Assembly (NCBI GenBank): GCA_016711405.1
Contig: JADJSZ010000022.1
Coordinates: forward strand, 30,991-94,990
DNA: 64,000 nucleotides
DNA from: Candidatus Hadersleviella danica
GTDB lineage: Bacteria > Chloroflexota > Anaerolineae > Promineifilales > Promineifilaceae
Reading direction: 5' to 3'
The notes beneath the pieces are model-generated. The model had not been told where the DNA came from, did no database searches, and saw nothing but the letters and a program-made list of their open reading frames with translations. This document shows positions 17,195-26,356 of this stretch, in pieces. Positions within the stretch are counted from its first letter, which is position 1; each line of letters begins with the position of its first letter. The translations under genes were made by a program, and so were the position numbers.

Positions 17195-18585
17195 ATGGCC
17201 GAACAATATGATGTGGTTGTCATTGGCGCAGGCCGGGCGGCTATGTGGCCGCCATTCGCGCCGCCCAACTTGGGCTAAAAGTCGCTTGTATCGAAAAACA
17301 ATGGCTGGGAGGCGTGTGCCTGAACATTGGATGCATCCCCTCCAAAGCTTTGCTCAAAAATGCGGAAATCATAGACACCGTGCAAAACCGCGCCAAAGAG
17401 TTGGGCTTTAGCTACGACAATCTCAAGATTGATTACAGCGTGGCCTTCAAGCGCAGTCGGGATGCTTCTAATCGGTTGGTCAAAGGGATTGGCTCGCTGT
17501 TCCGCAAGAACAAAGTGACCCATATCGAGGGCACGGCCGTTTTCAACGACCCACACACCGTCACCGTGACCGACAACGAGGGCAAAACCCAATCCGTCTC
17601 GGGCAAAAATTTCATCATCGCTACAGGCGCACGGCCGCGTGAACTCCCCGGCCTCGAGTTCGACGGCCAAAAAGTGGTCAGCTACATCGAGGCGATTATG
17701 TCGGATAGTGTGCCCTCAGCGGCCGTCGTCGTCGGCTCGGGCGCCATTGGCATGGAATTCACCTACGTCTGGGCCAACTACGGCACCAAAGTGACCATGG
17801 TGGAACTGCTCGACCGCATGTTGCCCCGCGAAGAGCCAGAAATCAGCAAAGAGATGGAGAAAATCTATAAAAAGATGGGCGTGGACTTTAAGCCCAAGAC
17901 GACCATCAAAAATTTGGACAAAAGCGGTGCTGGTGTCAAAGTCACTTTTAGCGACGACAGTGTCGTTGAAGTGGACAAAGTGCTGGTGGCCGTCAGCTTT
18001 GTGCCCAACGTGGAAAACATTGGCCTCGAGGCGGCCGGGGTGCAACTCAGCCAGCGGGGCATGTTGGCCATAGACAAGCAAATGCGCACCAACGTGCCCC
18101 ACATCTACGCCATCGGCGACGTGACAGGCGAACTAATGCTGGCCCATGTCGCTTCGGCGATGGGCATTGTCTGCGCCGAAGTGATTGCTGGGCACGAAAC
18201 CATCGAACTGAACTACATGATGATGCCCCGCGCCACCTATACCGTGCCCCAAGTGGCCAGCTTTGGCTACACCGAGGCGGAGGCCAAGGCGGCCGGGTAC
18301 GAACTAAAAATAGGCAACTTCCCCTTCATCGCCAACGGCCGTGCCCTTGGCATGGGCAAAAAAGATGGCTTTGTCAAAATCATTGCCGATGCCAAATATG
18401 GCGAGATTTTGGGGGCGCACATGATTGGCCCCGACGTGGCCGAACTGTTGCCCGAGCTGACCTTGGCGCAGATGAACGAACTAACGGCCGAAGAAATCGC
18501 CCGCAACGTCCACGCCCACCCCACCCTCAGCGAAGTAATTATGGAAGCGGCTCACGGCGTAGAAGGCCAGCCGATTCACATCTAA
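17195..18585 (+). CDS. lpdA: Dihydrolipoyl dehydrogenase (E3), frameshifted near start
   Basis: FAD disulfide oxidoreductase that reoxidises lipoyl groups of 2-oxoacid dehydrogenases or the glycine cleavage system. From ATG 17195 (AGGAG site 9 bases upstream) the protein starts MAEQYDVVVIGAG, then one base is missing at 17231-17237 within the FAD-binding GxGxxG codons. Adding one C gives GAGPGGYVAAIRAAQLG and a full-length protein of 463 aa. Redox cysteines C42 and C47 (GGVCLNIGCIPSK), NAD-binding VVGSGAIGMEF, AIGDVTGE and C-terminal HAHPTLSE are intact. A downstream GTG start would lose the FAD loop. No E1/E2 genes are nearby. Either a sequencing error or a pseudogene. Confidence 0.9.
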
Positions 18586-18614
18586 CAAAAGTGCTGGGTG
18601 CGGTAAAAAAGTAC

Positions 18615-18685
18615 AAAGGACGAAGTACGAAGTACGAAATTACCCGAGGGATGTCGTACTTCGTACTTCGTAATTCGTCCTTTTT
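18615..18685. terminator. Mirrored GAAGTACGAAGTACG hairpin with T-run
   Basis: AAAGGACGAAGTACGAAGTAC (from 18615) is mirrored by GTACTTCGTAATTCGTCCTTT (ending near 18683) and followed by further Ts. It is an intrinsic-terminator-like structure built from iterated words, just after lpdA. Confidence 0.65.
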
Positions 18686-18735
18686 CAGTAACTCAGCACT
18701 CAGCATTTATCCCCGAATGGGGACTCAGCACTCCC

Positions 18736-19944
18736 ATGTCCTCTCTCATCCCCAAACAAGGCTCGACCCTGTTTTATTTGGCCTTACTCGTGTTGCCAAT
18801 CGTGGGCGGCTTTTTGTCGTGGGATTATTTTGGGGTTCAGCAAGGGCTGTTGGGCGCGGCCGTGTGGCTGGTGCTGTTCGGCCTCATCTTTGTGGCGCGA
18901 GTCGCCTTTTACTCGATTACCCTCCTGCCCCCCGATTTGCCCAATCGGCAAGAGCAGGCGTTTAACCTGATTTTGCAACATTATTTGTCGCCCCCCCCCA
19001 CGGCCGCCAGCGGCCGTGAATGGGATGGCGTGCCCCCCAGCCTCGACAAATTTCGCGCAGGGGTGGTGGATAGCCACATTGTGCTGGCTCTGGGCAGGGG
19101 CGAAGGGTTTGCCCGTGCGGCTGGCCCCGGCTACATCCAATTGCGTGCCGACGAGAGAATCAAGCATGTGCTCGATTTACGCCACCACCAGCGGCAACAA
19201 GTCATTCAGGCCGTCACGCGGGATGGCATTCCCCTCAAAACAGATTTAACCGTTGTCTTTCGGGTGCGCCGCCAAGCAGACGAGGAAGCGGCCGACAACA
19301 ACCCTTACCCCTACGACCCCAGCGCCATTTTTCAGGTGAGCTATTTCAGCACCTATGGCGAAGGGGAGAGCGAAATTGCGTGGACTGAGCGCGTCGTGCC
19401 GCTGGCCGCGGCCGAACTCATCGCCGAAATTGCCAACTACACCTTAGACGAGGTGTACACCCGCGCCCCCTTCCTGCCCAACTCGAAAACCCGTTTGGAG
19501 CCAGACAAAGTGGAAGAAGCGGTTCAACTCCGCTTGCAAAATCGGCTGTTAGAGAGCGGGGTGGAAATTGTGGCTATTCAACTGGGCAACATCACTCTGC
19601 CCGAAAACGTGAACCAGCAACGCATCGCCAATTGGCAAGCGCATTGGCAACGGCAATCCCAAGTGGAATTGGCGCGGGGGGACGCGGCCGCTTTGCAAAG
19701 CATGGAACAAGCACGAGCGGCGGCCGAACTCGATTTTATTCGCCAAATTATGGATACCATTGAGCAAAACGCCCCCTCGGGCGGCTGGCGGCTCACCGAT
19801 GTGGTCAATTTGGCCACCGTGCAAGCGCTCGAAAGCGGCACGGCCGCCCTGAGTACCAGCACGACCACCCCCACCGAAATGCCCTCCCAACTGATGAACA
19901 CCCTTGCCTATTTGCAAGAAGTGGCCAGCAGGGAAGAGCCGTAA
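18736..19944 (+). CDS. SPFH/band-7 membrane protein A
   Basis: A 402-aa protein with an N-terminal membrane hairpin (hydrophobic about 11-29 and 38-64) followed by a stomatin/prohibitin-like SPFH domain (about 110-300: RAAGPGYIQLRADERIKHVLDLR, TRDGIPLKTDLTVVFRV) and an Ala/Glu-rich helical tail. SPFH proteins scaffold membrane microdomains and often associate with proteases or NfeD proteins, neither of which is here. CTCCC directly precedes the ATG, with no Shine-Dalgarno. It is followed in tandem by a paralogous gene. Confidence 0.75.
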   Translation: MSSLIPKQGSTLFYLALLVLPIVGGFLSWDYFGVQQGLLGAAVWLVLFGLIFVARVAFYSITLLPPDLPNRQEQAFNLILQHYLSPPPTAASGREWDGVPPSLDKFRAGVVDSHIVLALGRGEGFARAAGPGYIQLRADERIKHVLDLRHHQRQQVIQAVTRDGIPLKTDLTVVFRVRRQADEEAADNNPYPYDPSAIFQVSYFSTYGEGESEIAWTERVVPLAAAELIAEIANYTLDEVYTRAPFLPNSKTRLEPDKVEEAVQLRLQNRLLESGVEIVAIQLGNITLPENVNQQRIANWQAHWQRQSQVELARGDAAALQSMEQARAAAELDFIRQIMDTIEQNAPSGGWRLTDVVNLATVQALESGTAALSTSTTTPTEMPSQLMNTLAYLQEVASREEP

Positions 19945-20030
19945 GCTGTTAGCCATAAGCCATAAGCCAAGCTCATAGTTTGGCCAACCAACTTCACCTC
20001 TATCTCTATCTCCTGTCTCTATCTCTTCCC

Positions 20031-21308
20031 ATGAGCGAACAGCAAAGCAAACGCTACCTTCAATTGGCCCTCGGGCTGGTGTTTGTGGGTGCGTGGCTGT
20101 TTGCCCGCTACATTGAGCGGATTGATTTGGCGGTGAACACGCCTACCTATTTGCAGGCGTTTGTCGGGGCTGGCGTTCCCCGCGCCCTGTTGTTTGTGAT
20201 GGAGCTATTTTCCCCCCGCGTCTTGCGCCACCTCATCCCCTTTGGCGTGGGCTGGTACTTGGCTCGCCAAGCGACGCTCTCGCTGGTGCAAGATTTGTTC
20301 GATTTGTCCTCGCCCACGGCCGCTGAATCGTTCTTGCAACGCTATGTCTTGCCCGATTCCCCACCGGGCAGACCATTGAAAATTGAGCGGCGGACGTTCC
20401 ACAAAGATAGGTTGCAAAGCCCGCTCTTGCGCTATGGCGGCCCCGGCAAAATCACCCTTGCCCAAGCGGATGTGGCCACGACAGAGCGCAACGGCCGTTT
20501 TATGCGCGTGCTTGGCCCCGGCGAACACAATCTGCGCCCCTACGAATATGTGCGTTCGGTGCTGGATGTGCGCTCGCAAGAACGGCCGCGCTACGGCTTG
20601 CGCCTCTTCACCCAAGATGGCATCGAACTGCGCACCGATATGGTGCTGACCTTTTGCATCGGCCGTGGCGGCCGTGAAGTGGACGAACAAACTCCCTACC
20701 CGTATGACGACGAGCAGGTGCGCCGCGCCGCCTACACCGAAATTTTGCTCGAAGATGGGCACAAACAGGGCTGGAACGCCCAACCCATCCTCACGGCCGA
20801 GCGGGTTTTGCGCGAGTTGGTCAGCAAACAACCCCTCGACAAACTGCTCTACCGCGACAATCCCCACCTGAACCCGCACGAGTTGTTGCTGGAAAAATTT
20901 GAAGCGACGGCCAAACAACAACTGGCCGACATGGGCATTGATTTGCTCGCGGTGCGGCTCGGCCGTTTGGAAGCCCCCGACTCTGTTACCCAACAACTCA
21001 TCGAACATTGGCGCGCCCACTGGCAAAGCCAGCAGAGGGAACAACAGGGCACAAGCGCGGCGGTTGCGCATCGGCAACTGGAAGATGCCCGCACCAAAGC
21101 CAAAGCGGAAGCTGTGCGCCAAATCCTACGCGAAATCCAAATCACCCCCGCCCAAGGCCACGCCCCCACCCCTCAGGATGTTTTGGCCTTGCGCCTCTTG
21201 GATGCACTGGGTAACATGACCCAACGTGCCAACGCCATCCGCGAAACAAACCGCATCCGCCTAGTACGGGAACAATTGTTGTTGGGCAAAGAAGAGAAGG
21301 AATTGTGA
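20031..21308 (+). CDS. SPFH/band-7 membrane protein B
   Basis: A 425-aa paralogue of the preceding gene with the same layout: two N-terminal hydrophobic segments (about 8-26 and 44-75), an SPFH-like domain (LGPGEHNLRPYEYVRSVLDVR, LFTQDGIELRTDMVLTFCI) and a long helical tail. The reading frame extends to 19980, but the extra 17 residues are encoded by CTCTATC word repeats and the true start is most likely ATG 20031, directly preceded by TTCCC. The two proteins probably hetero-oligomerise; function unknown. Confidence 0.75.
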   Translation: MSEQQSKRYLQLALGLVFVGAWLFARYIERIDLAVNTPTYLQAFVGAGVPRALLFVMELFSPRVLRHLIPFGVGWYLARQATLSLVQDLFDLSSPTAAESFLQRYVLPDSPPGRPLKIERRTFHKDRLQSPLLRYGGPGKITLAQADVATTERNGRFMRVLGPGEHNLRPYEYVRSVLDVRSQERPRYGLRLFTQDGIELRTDMVLTFCIGRGGREVDEQTPYPYDDEQVRRAAYTEILLEDGHKQGWNAQPILTAERVLRELVSKQPLDKLLYRDNPHLNPHELLLEKFEATAKQQLADMGIDLLAVRLGRLEAPDSVTQQLIEHWRAHWQSQQREQQGTSAAVAHRQLEDARTKAKAEAVRQILREIQITPAQGHAPTPQDVLALRLLDALGNMTQRANAIRETNRIRLVREQLLLGKEEKEL

Positions 21309-21370
21309 ATTGGGAATGTTGAATTGTGAATGGCTGACTAGCTGAAATGCTGACAGGCTGACCAGCTCCT
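21309..21370. repeat. AATTGTGAATTGGGAATGTTG and AGCTGAAATGCTGAC words
   Basis: AATTGTGAAT words and GCTGACTAGCTGAAATGCTG words fill the gap, then a genuine AGGAGG ribosome site precedes the PfkB gene. Confidence 0.7.
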
Positions 21371-21382
21371 CAGGAGGTTTTT

Positions 21383-22309
21383 GTGGGCGAACATATTTTA
21401 GTGATTGGGGCGAGTTTGTTGGATACCAAGGGCAAGCCGATTGCGGGATTAGAGCCGGGAACCTCGAACCCCGCCTACATTCGCTCCACACGAGGGGGCA
21501 CGGCCCGCAATGTGGCCGAGAATTTGGCTCGGCTGGGGGCCACCGTGGTGCTGGTTTCGGCCGTGGGCGAGGACAACACAGGCCAACGGTTGCTGGAAAG
21601 CACGGCCGCCGCTGGGGTAGATACCACCCATGTGCAAATCATCGCTGGGGCGCGGACAGGTGGCTACATTGTCCTGCTCGATGAGCAAGGCAAGTTGATG
21701 GTCGCTTTGGACGACACGGCCGTCATGTCCCATGTCTCGGCCGATTATTTGCGCCAGCACGAAAATTTATTTGCGGCGGCCGACATGCTCATGCTCGATG
21801 GCGGGGTCACGGCCGAAGCGTTTGCGGTGGCCATTGAACTCGCCCGCAAACACAAAGTCCCCATCTGTGCCGACCCCTCCTCCGCCCGCTTGGCTGGCAA
21901 GCTCATCCCCTACTTGCCCTATTTAGACCTTGTTGTGCCCAATGAGGTGGAAGCGGCCGAGCTGTGCCACACCGAATTTACGGGCTATGACCCCGAGAAG
22001 AGCCTCCTCCTCGCCCGCCAACTCATGCAAAAAGGGGTGCAACAGGTGGTCATCACCCTCTCCGATTTTGGGCTGGTGTATGTCACCTCGGAAGAAAGCG
22101 GCTATTTGCCCGCCCACTACACCGAGATGATAGACAGCACGGGCACGGGCGATGCCATCACGGCCGCCATCATGTTTGGCCTGCTGAATGGTCTGGACAC
22201 GGCCGAATGTATGCGCCTCGGCACGGCCGCGGCCAGCCTCACGCTCCAAATCGGCGAAACTGTTGTGCCCGATTTAAGCCTTGATATGCTCTATGAACAC
22301 TTGTTGTAA
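21383..22309 (+). CDS. PfkB-family carbohydrate/nucleoside kinase
   Basis: A 308-aa ribokinase-fold kinase. N-terminal GGTARNVAENLARLGA matches pseudouridine-kinase-like PfkB members; catalytic anion-hole/base motif DSTGTGDAITAAIMFG near residue 250. GTG start with AGGAGG five bases upstream. The usual partner, a pseudouridine-5'-phosphate glycosidase, is not adjacent, so ribokinase or another sugar kinase remains possible. A well-conserved family call; substrate uncertain. Confidence 0.82.
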   Translation: MGEHILVIGASLLDTKGKPIAGLEPGTSNPAYIRSTRGGTARNVAENLARLGATVVLVSAVGEDNTGQRLLESTAAAGVDTTHVQIIAGARTGGYIVLLDEQGKLMVALDDTAVMSHVSADYLRQHENLFAAADMLMLDGGVTAEAFAVAIELARKHKVPICADPSSARLAGKLIPYLPYLDLVVPNEVEAAELCHTEFTGYDPEKSLLLARQLMQKGVQQVVITLSDFGLVYVTSEESGYLPAHYTEMIDSTGTGDAITAAIMFGLLNGLDTAECMRLGTAAASLTLQIGETVVPDLSLDMLYEHLL

Positions 22310-22333
22310 GAGCAGACAAGGGCGAACCGCCAA

Positions 22334-22362
22334 TTGGCGCACAAAATTGCTTGTGATAAAAT
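22334..22362 (+). promoter_or_regulatory. Candidate promoter of the cytochrome oxidase operon
   Basis: TTGGCG (22334-22339), 17-base spacer, TAAAAT (22357-22362). The spacer contains CACAA-N6-TTGTG (22340-22355), a small palindrome that could be an operator. It lies about 120 bases before coxB. Confidence 0.45.
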
Positions 22363-22484
22363 GTACAAACAAATTCCCGCCTGAGTAACCATCTGGATGC
22401 TGGCCAAAAATAAACAGAGGTTGACCTCTCCCCGGCCGCTTCCAGCCCCCTACTTTTATCCTAAACACACCACAGTGGGTGATT

Positions 22485-23414
22485 ATGAATAGCACAACCA
22501 AACATCTTTCTATTGCTGGCTTATTAACTTTGCTCACCACGGCCGTTGTGTATGTCCTCATCTCCGGCCGTTTTTTGAACTTCGCCTTCTTCCAACTGCC
22601 CACCCAAGCCAGCGCCGAAGGGGTCATCATTGATAATCTCATGGATGGCCACTTTATTTTGATGTCCTTCCTCTTTGCAATCATCGTTGCCCCCAGTTCC
22701 TATGCCTTCTATGCCTTTCGGCGGCGGCAAGGGGATGAAACGGACGCACCACACATCCACGAGAACACCGTTCTCGAAATCGGCTGGACAGTTGCCCCCA
22801 TTATCCTCGTCGTTGGTTTTGCTATTTGGGGCGTGCAAGCCTACACCCAAGTCCTTGCCTTCGAGCCAACCGACCGCATCATTCGCGCCCAAGCCTACAA
22901 ATGGGATTGGAGCTTCTATTACCCCGAATTAGACAATCAAGTGAGTGCCAGCCTAGTTCTCGAGGTTAATCAGCCCGTCAAATTGGAGATGCAATCAACC
23001 GACATCATCCATGCCTTTTGGGTTCCCGAGTTCCGCGTCAAGCAAGATGTGGTTCCCCTCAATCCCAATGACCCCCGCCAAAGTTTCCGCGATACGGAAC
23101 TATACGACCCCGAAGCGGCTAACTACACCCCCACCGTGCTTCGCATCACTCCCACCCAAACAGGGGTGTACCGGGTGCGGTGCGCCGAAATTTGCGGCAC
23201 CAATCATTATGGGATGTTGGCTCATGTCCATGTTCTCGATGCGGCCGATTACCAAGCATGGCTCAACGGCGAACTAACCCTCCCCACCGACCCCGGTGTG
23301 GGCAACACCCAACAAATTAATCCTGACGGCCGTGTCAATGAGAGCTATTACATCCCTGAATTAGCACAATACTGCCAAACCAAATACGGCAATCCAGAAT
23401 GCATCGGCAACTAA
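22485..23414 (+). CDS. coxB: Cytochrome c oxidase subunit II
   Basis: Electron-entry subunit of the haem-copper oxidase. 309 aa from ATG 22485, preceded by a GGTGATT ribosome site (GTG 22479 is less likely). Two membrane helices (about 8-27 and 57-80, with a further hydrophobic stretch near 98-117), then the periplasmic CuA cupredoxin domain: aromatic patch YKWDWSFYYPE, ligand His in DIIHAFWVPEF, and CAEICGTNHYGM supplying the cysteines, His and Met. No fused cytochrome c domain. It leads the subunit II-I-IV-III operon. Confidence 0.95.
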   Translation: MNSTTKHLSIAGLLTLLTTAVVYVLISGRFLNFAFFQLPTQASAEGVIIDNLMDGHFILMSFLFAIIVAPSSYAFYAFRRRQGDETDAPHIHENTVLEIGWTVAPIILVVGFAIWGVQAYTQVLAFEPTDRIIRAQAYKWDWSFYYPELDNQVSASLVLEVNQPVKLEMQSTDIIHAFWVPEFRVKQDVVPLNPNDPRQSFRDTELYDPEAANYTPTVLRITPTQTGVYRVRCAEICGTNHYGMLAHVHVLDAADYQAWLNGELTLPTDPGVGNTQQINPDGRVNESYYIPELAQYCQTKYGNPECIGN

Positions 23415-23417
23415 AGT

Positions 23418-23505
23418 AAAGGTGCAAAGTAAAAGTAAAAAGTGAAAAGTGGTCAACCACCTTTCACTTTTTACTTTTTACTTCTCACGACCCTCTTTCT
23501 TTCGG
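23418..23505. repeat. Mirrored AAAGTAAAAGT / ACTTTTTACTTTT words inside the cox operon
   Basis: GTAAAAGTAAAAAGTGAAAAG is mirrored by CTTTCACTTTTTACTTTTTAC around a short loop. It lies between coxB and coxA, so if it terminates transcription it would set a subunit II to I ratio or separate the transcripts. Confidence 0.75.
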
Positions 23506-23515
23506 AGACCCCCAG

Positions 23516-25429
23516 ATGAGAAACTTGCGTTACTTCCTCACTACCGCGCTCGTTCGTGGCCTTTTTGGCCAATTGGTAACGGCCGTCATCGTCTACACGG
23601 GCATGGTGGCCCTGCGCCAAGCACTTGGCTACGCCCCCGTCGCGGATGCCACCCGTACTGCGTGGGACGAACCTGCTGGCGTATTGGCCGCCATCCTCAG
23701 CGTACCCGGCTTCCTCCTCGCCGCTGGGGTCTTCACCGATTGGCTCAAGTGGACGGTGGGCAAAGACCCCCACCTTGCCCACGGTGCGCCCGCTGGCAAA
23801 CCCGAATGGGTGCGCTATTTCAGTGTAGATGTCAACCACAAGGTTATCGGCATCCAATACGGCTTCACCAGCATTTTCGTCTTGCTCGTCGGTGGCTTGT
23901 TGGCCATCATCTTCCGCCTCGAGTTGGCCCAACCGGGTCTGCAATTCTTGGCCGAAGACCAGTACAACACCCTCTTCAGCGGCCACGGCATGATTATGAT
24001 TGCGGCTGTCTTCCTCGGTATCGGTGCCCTCATCAACTACTTGGCTCCCATGATGATTGGCGCCACCGACATGGCCTTCCCCCGCTTGAACGCCTTTAGC
24101 TACTGGGTCACAGTCCCCACGGCCGTCATCATCCTCTCCGCCCTCTTCCTCGGCGGCTGGGATACAGGCTGGGTAGGCTACCCCACCCACAGCACCACCA
24201 CCCGCATGTTGGGCGTGCAACTCTTCCTGATTGGCTTCTGGCTCAACGGACTCTCCTCCATCGCCGGCGGTATCAACCTCGTTGTCACCACGGTTTACAT
24301 GCGCGCCAAAGGGATGAGCTACTTCCGTATGCCCATCTTCGTCTGGGCCGCCTTCTCAACCTCCATCCTGCAAGCCACCGTCACCCAAACCGTCGGTATT
24401 GCCCTGATGATGGTCATCACCCAACGCGCCATCGGCCTCGATTTCTTCACCCCCGTCATCAGCGAACACCTCTTCAACCAAGGCGTTCCCGGTGGCGACC
24501 CCACCCTGTTCCAACACCTCTTCTGGTTTTACTCCCACCCGGCCGTTTATATGTGGATTTTGCCGGGGCTAGGGGTCATCAGTGAACTTTTGCCCGTTTT
24601 TTCGCGCAAACCCCTCTTCGGCTACAAATGGATTGCCCTTTCCAGCATCGCCATCGCCCTCGTTGGCTCTATCGTCTGGGCACACCATATGTTCACCTCA
24701 GCCATGCCCGCCACATGGAAAATCCCCTTCATGATTTCGACCTTGCTGGTCGCCGTTCCAACAGGGGTTAAATTCTTTAGCTGGTTGGCCACCATTTGGG
24801 AAGGCAAGCTCATCTTCCCCACCCCCATGCTCTTTGTCCTAGGAGCCATCTCGGTCTTCTTGCTTGGGGGTGTTAGCGGCCCCATTTTGGGAACCATCGC
24901 CACCGATTTGCACCTGCACGACACCTATTTTGTGGTGGGCCATTTCCATGCCACGGTGTTTGGCGGCTTTGTCTTTCCCTTCTTTGCGGCCATTTATTAC
25001 TGGTATCCCAAAATAACGGGGCGCATGTACAACGAAGCGCTCGGCAAGTTACATTTTTGGCTCATGGTTCCCGGCTTTTGGGTCATGAGTTTGGTTCAAA
25101 TGCGCGTCGGCGTAATGGGTATGCGTCGCCGTATCGCCGACTACGGCCCCGATTTGGGGATTGGGGTTGAACATGCCATTATTACAGTGGCCACCTTGGT
25201 CATCGGCTGGTCGGTGCTGATTATGGTTTATAACCTATTGAGCAGTTACCGCCACGAACGGGTCGCGGGCAGTAATCCGTGGCGTTCGCGCTCCCCCGAA
25301 TGGCAAAGCTCTTCCCCCATGCCCGAATTCAACTACCTCTCCCCCATCGAAATTGTGGGCGAACCGTATGATTACGGTTTGGAGGGGTCGCAATATGTCA
25401 AAATCACGGCCGCGCCCGCGCATGATTAA
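23516..25429 (+). CDS. coxA: Cytochrome c oxidase subunit I, type A2
   Basis: Catalytic haem-copper subunit, 637 aa, with an extra N-terminal membrane region of about 100 residues before the canonical VNHKVIGIQYG. Haem ligand in FSGHGMIM; CuB His in YSHPAVYMW with its cross-linked Tyr; CuB His pair in WAHHMFT; haem ligands in VVGHFHATVFGG. The proton-channel glutamate of HPEVY is replaced (HPAVY) and preceded by Tyr-Ser. That is the signature of A2-type oxidases (as in Rhodothermus caa3), where the Tyr-Ser pair takes over. Proton-pumping terminal oxidase in the cytoplasmic membrane. Confidence 0.96.
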   Translation: MRNLRYFLTTALVRGLFGQLVTAVIVYTGMVALRQALGYAPVADATRTAWDEPAGVLAAILSVPGFLLAAGVFTDWLKWTVGKDPHLAHGAPAGKPEWVRYFSVDVNHKVIGIQYGFTSIFVLLVGGLLAIIFRLELAQPGLQFLAEDQYNTLFSGHGMIMIAAVFLGIGALINYLAPMMIGATDMAFPRLNAFSYWVTVPTAVIILSALFLGGWDTGWVGYPTHSTTTRMLGVQLFLIGFWLNGLSSIAGGINLVVTTVYMRAKGMSYFRMPIFVWAAFSTSILQATVTQTVGIALMMVITQRAIGLDFFTPVISEHLFNQGVPGGDPTLFQHLFWFYSHPAVYMWILPGLGVISELLPVFSRKPLFGYKWIALSSIAIALVGSIVWAHHMFTSAMPATWKIPFMISTLLVAVPTGVKFFSWLATIWEGKLIFPTPMLFVLGAISVFLLGGVSGPILGTIATDLHLHDTYFVVGHFHATVFGGFVFPFFAAIYYWYPKITGRMYNEALGKLHFWLMVPGFWVMSLVQMRVGVMGMRRRIADYGPDLGIGVEHAIITVATLVIGWSVLIMVYNLLSSYRHERVAGSNPWRSRSPEWQSSSPMPEFNYLSPIEIVGEPYDYGLEGSQYVKITAAPAHD

Positions 25430-25508
25430 GCTGGTCAGCTAGTCAGCATGTCAGCAAATCAGCCAAAAGCTGAGAGGCTGACTAGCTGACAGGCTGAAAT
25501 GCTCATTA
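25430..25508. repeat. Mirrored AGTCAGC / GCTGACT words
   Basis: GGTCAGCTAGTCAGCATGTCAG words are mirrored by GAGGCTGACTAGCTGACAGG around a short loop, between coxA and the subunit IV gene; an AGGAG site follows for the next start. Confidence 0.75.
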
Positions 25509-25521
25509 CAGGAGAAACATT

Positions 25522-25722
25522 GTGCAGAAAAGCTCTCCCTACACCAAAGGGTTTATCACATTTATCGTACTGATGGTGCTAACCATTGTTGAGTATTACA
25601 TTGGCTTAGCGTCAAACCCATCGGCCGTGTTGCTCATTCTCATCGCCATCCTCAAGGGTGGCCTCATTATGAACATCTTTATGAATATCGGCCGTTTGTG
25701 GCGGCCGGAGGAACACCACTAA
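25522..25722 (+). CDS. Cytochrome c oxidase subunit IV (small prokaryotic type)
   Basis: A 66-aa two-helix membrane protein (YTKGFITFIVLMVLTIVEYY and SAVLLILIAILKGGLIMNIF). Matches prokaryotic oxidase subunit IV, which stabilises the CuB site. GTG start 25522 with AGGAG 8 bases upstream. It ends one base before the subunit III start, so the two are translationally coupled. Confidence 0.85.
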   Translation: MQKSSPYTKGFITFIVLMVLTIVEYYIGLASNPSAVLLILIAILKGGLIMNIFMNIGRLWRPEEHH

Positions 25723-25723
25723 A

Positions 25724-26356
25724 ATGAGCGCACTCTCCCACGACCATGAACTGCACAACCCGCAGGAACCAACATGGCGCGAACAATTGGTCATGAACCG
25801 GTTCGGCCTGTGGCTCTTCTGCTTCTCAGAGTTATTCCTCTTCTTGGCTCTGCTTTCGGCCCGCTTTTACTTGTGGCGCGACCCCGACATGGGTTTAATT
25901 CGCCCCGATTTAGAGCAATTGCCCGCTCTGATTGCCACCATCGTCTTGCTGGTTAGCAGTTGGTTTATGAACCGCGCCGAAGTCGCCATCTCACACGGCG
26001 ACATGAAGAATTTCAACCTCGGCATGGCCATGACCGCCCTTTTGGGGACTGTCTTCTTGCTGACGGTTATCTTTGTGGAATGGGGTGTGGGCGCGGCCGA
26101 TCCTCATATTCGTGTTACGGATGGCGCTTTTGGAGCCATCTTCTTTGGCATGACAGGCATTCACGCCTTCCACGTCGTCACAGGCATCATTCTTATTTTG
26201 ATTGCATGGGGCAACGGCCGTCGCGGGCTATACACGAAAGAGCAACACTGGGGTGTTGAAGCGTGCGCCATCTACTGGCACTACGTAGACCTCATCTGGG
26301 TACTGTTCTACCCAGCCCTCTACCTCATGGGGCACGCCATTCATTACGTACACTAA
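25724..26356 (+). CDS. coxC: Cytochrome c oxidase subunit III
   Basis: A 210-aa membrane subunit with five hydrophobic helices. The family signature is seen in the last third: GMTGIHAFHVVTGI and AIYWHYVDLIWVLFYPALYL. This shorter five-helix form is usual in caa3-type oxidases. Last gene of the oxidase operon; the assembly factors CtaG and SURF1 are encoded elsewhere in the window (50.1-52.3 kb). Confidence 0.94.
   Translation: MSALSHDHELHNPQEPTWREQLVMNRFGLWLFCFSELFLFLALLSARFYLWRDPDMGLIRPDLEQLPALIATIVLLVSSWFMNRAEVAISHGDMKNFNLGMAMTALLGTVFLLTVIFVEWGVGAADPHIRVTDGAFGAIFFGMTGIHAFHVVTGIILILIAWGNGRRGLYTKEQHWGVEACAIYWHYVDLIWVLFYPALYLMGHAIHYVH

Noticed and set aside
20205..21122. 305-codon minus-strand frame opposite SPFH protein B
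   Set aside because: Shadow of the SPFH gene; no recognisable domains, and low-complexity GVG/FVG composition.
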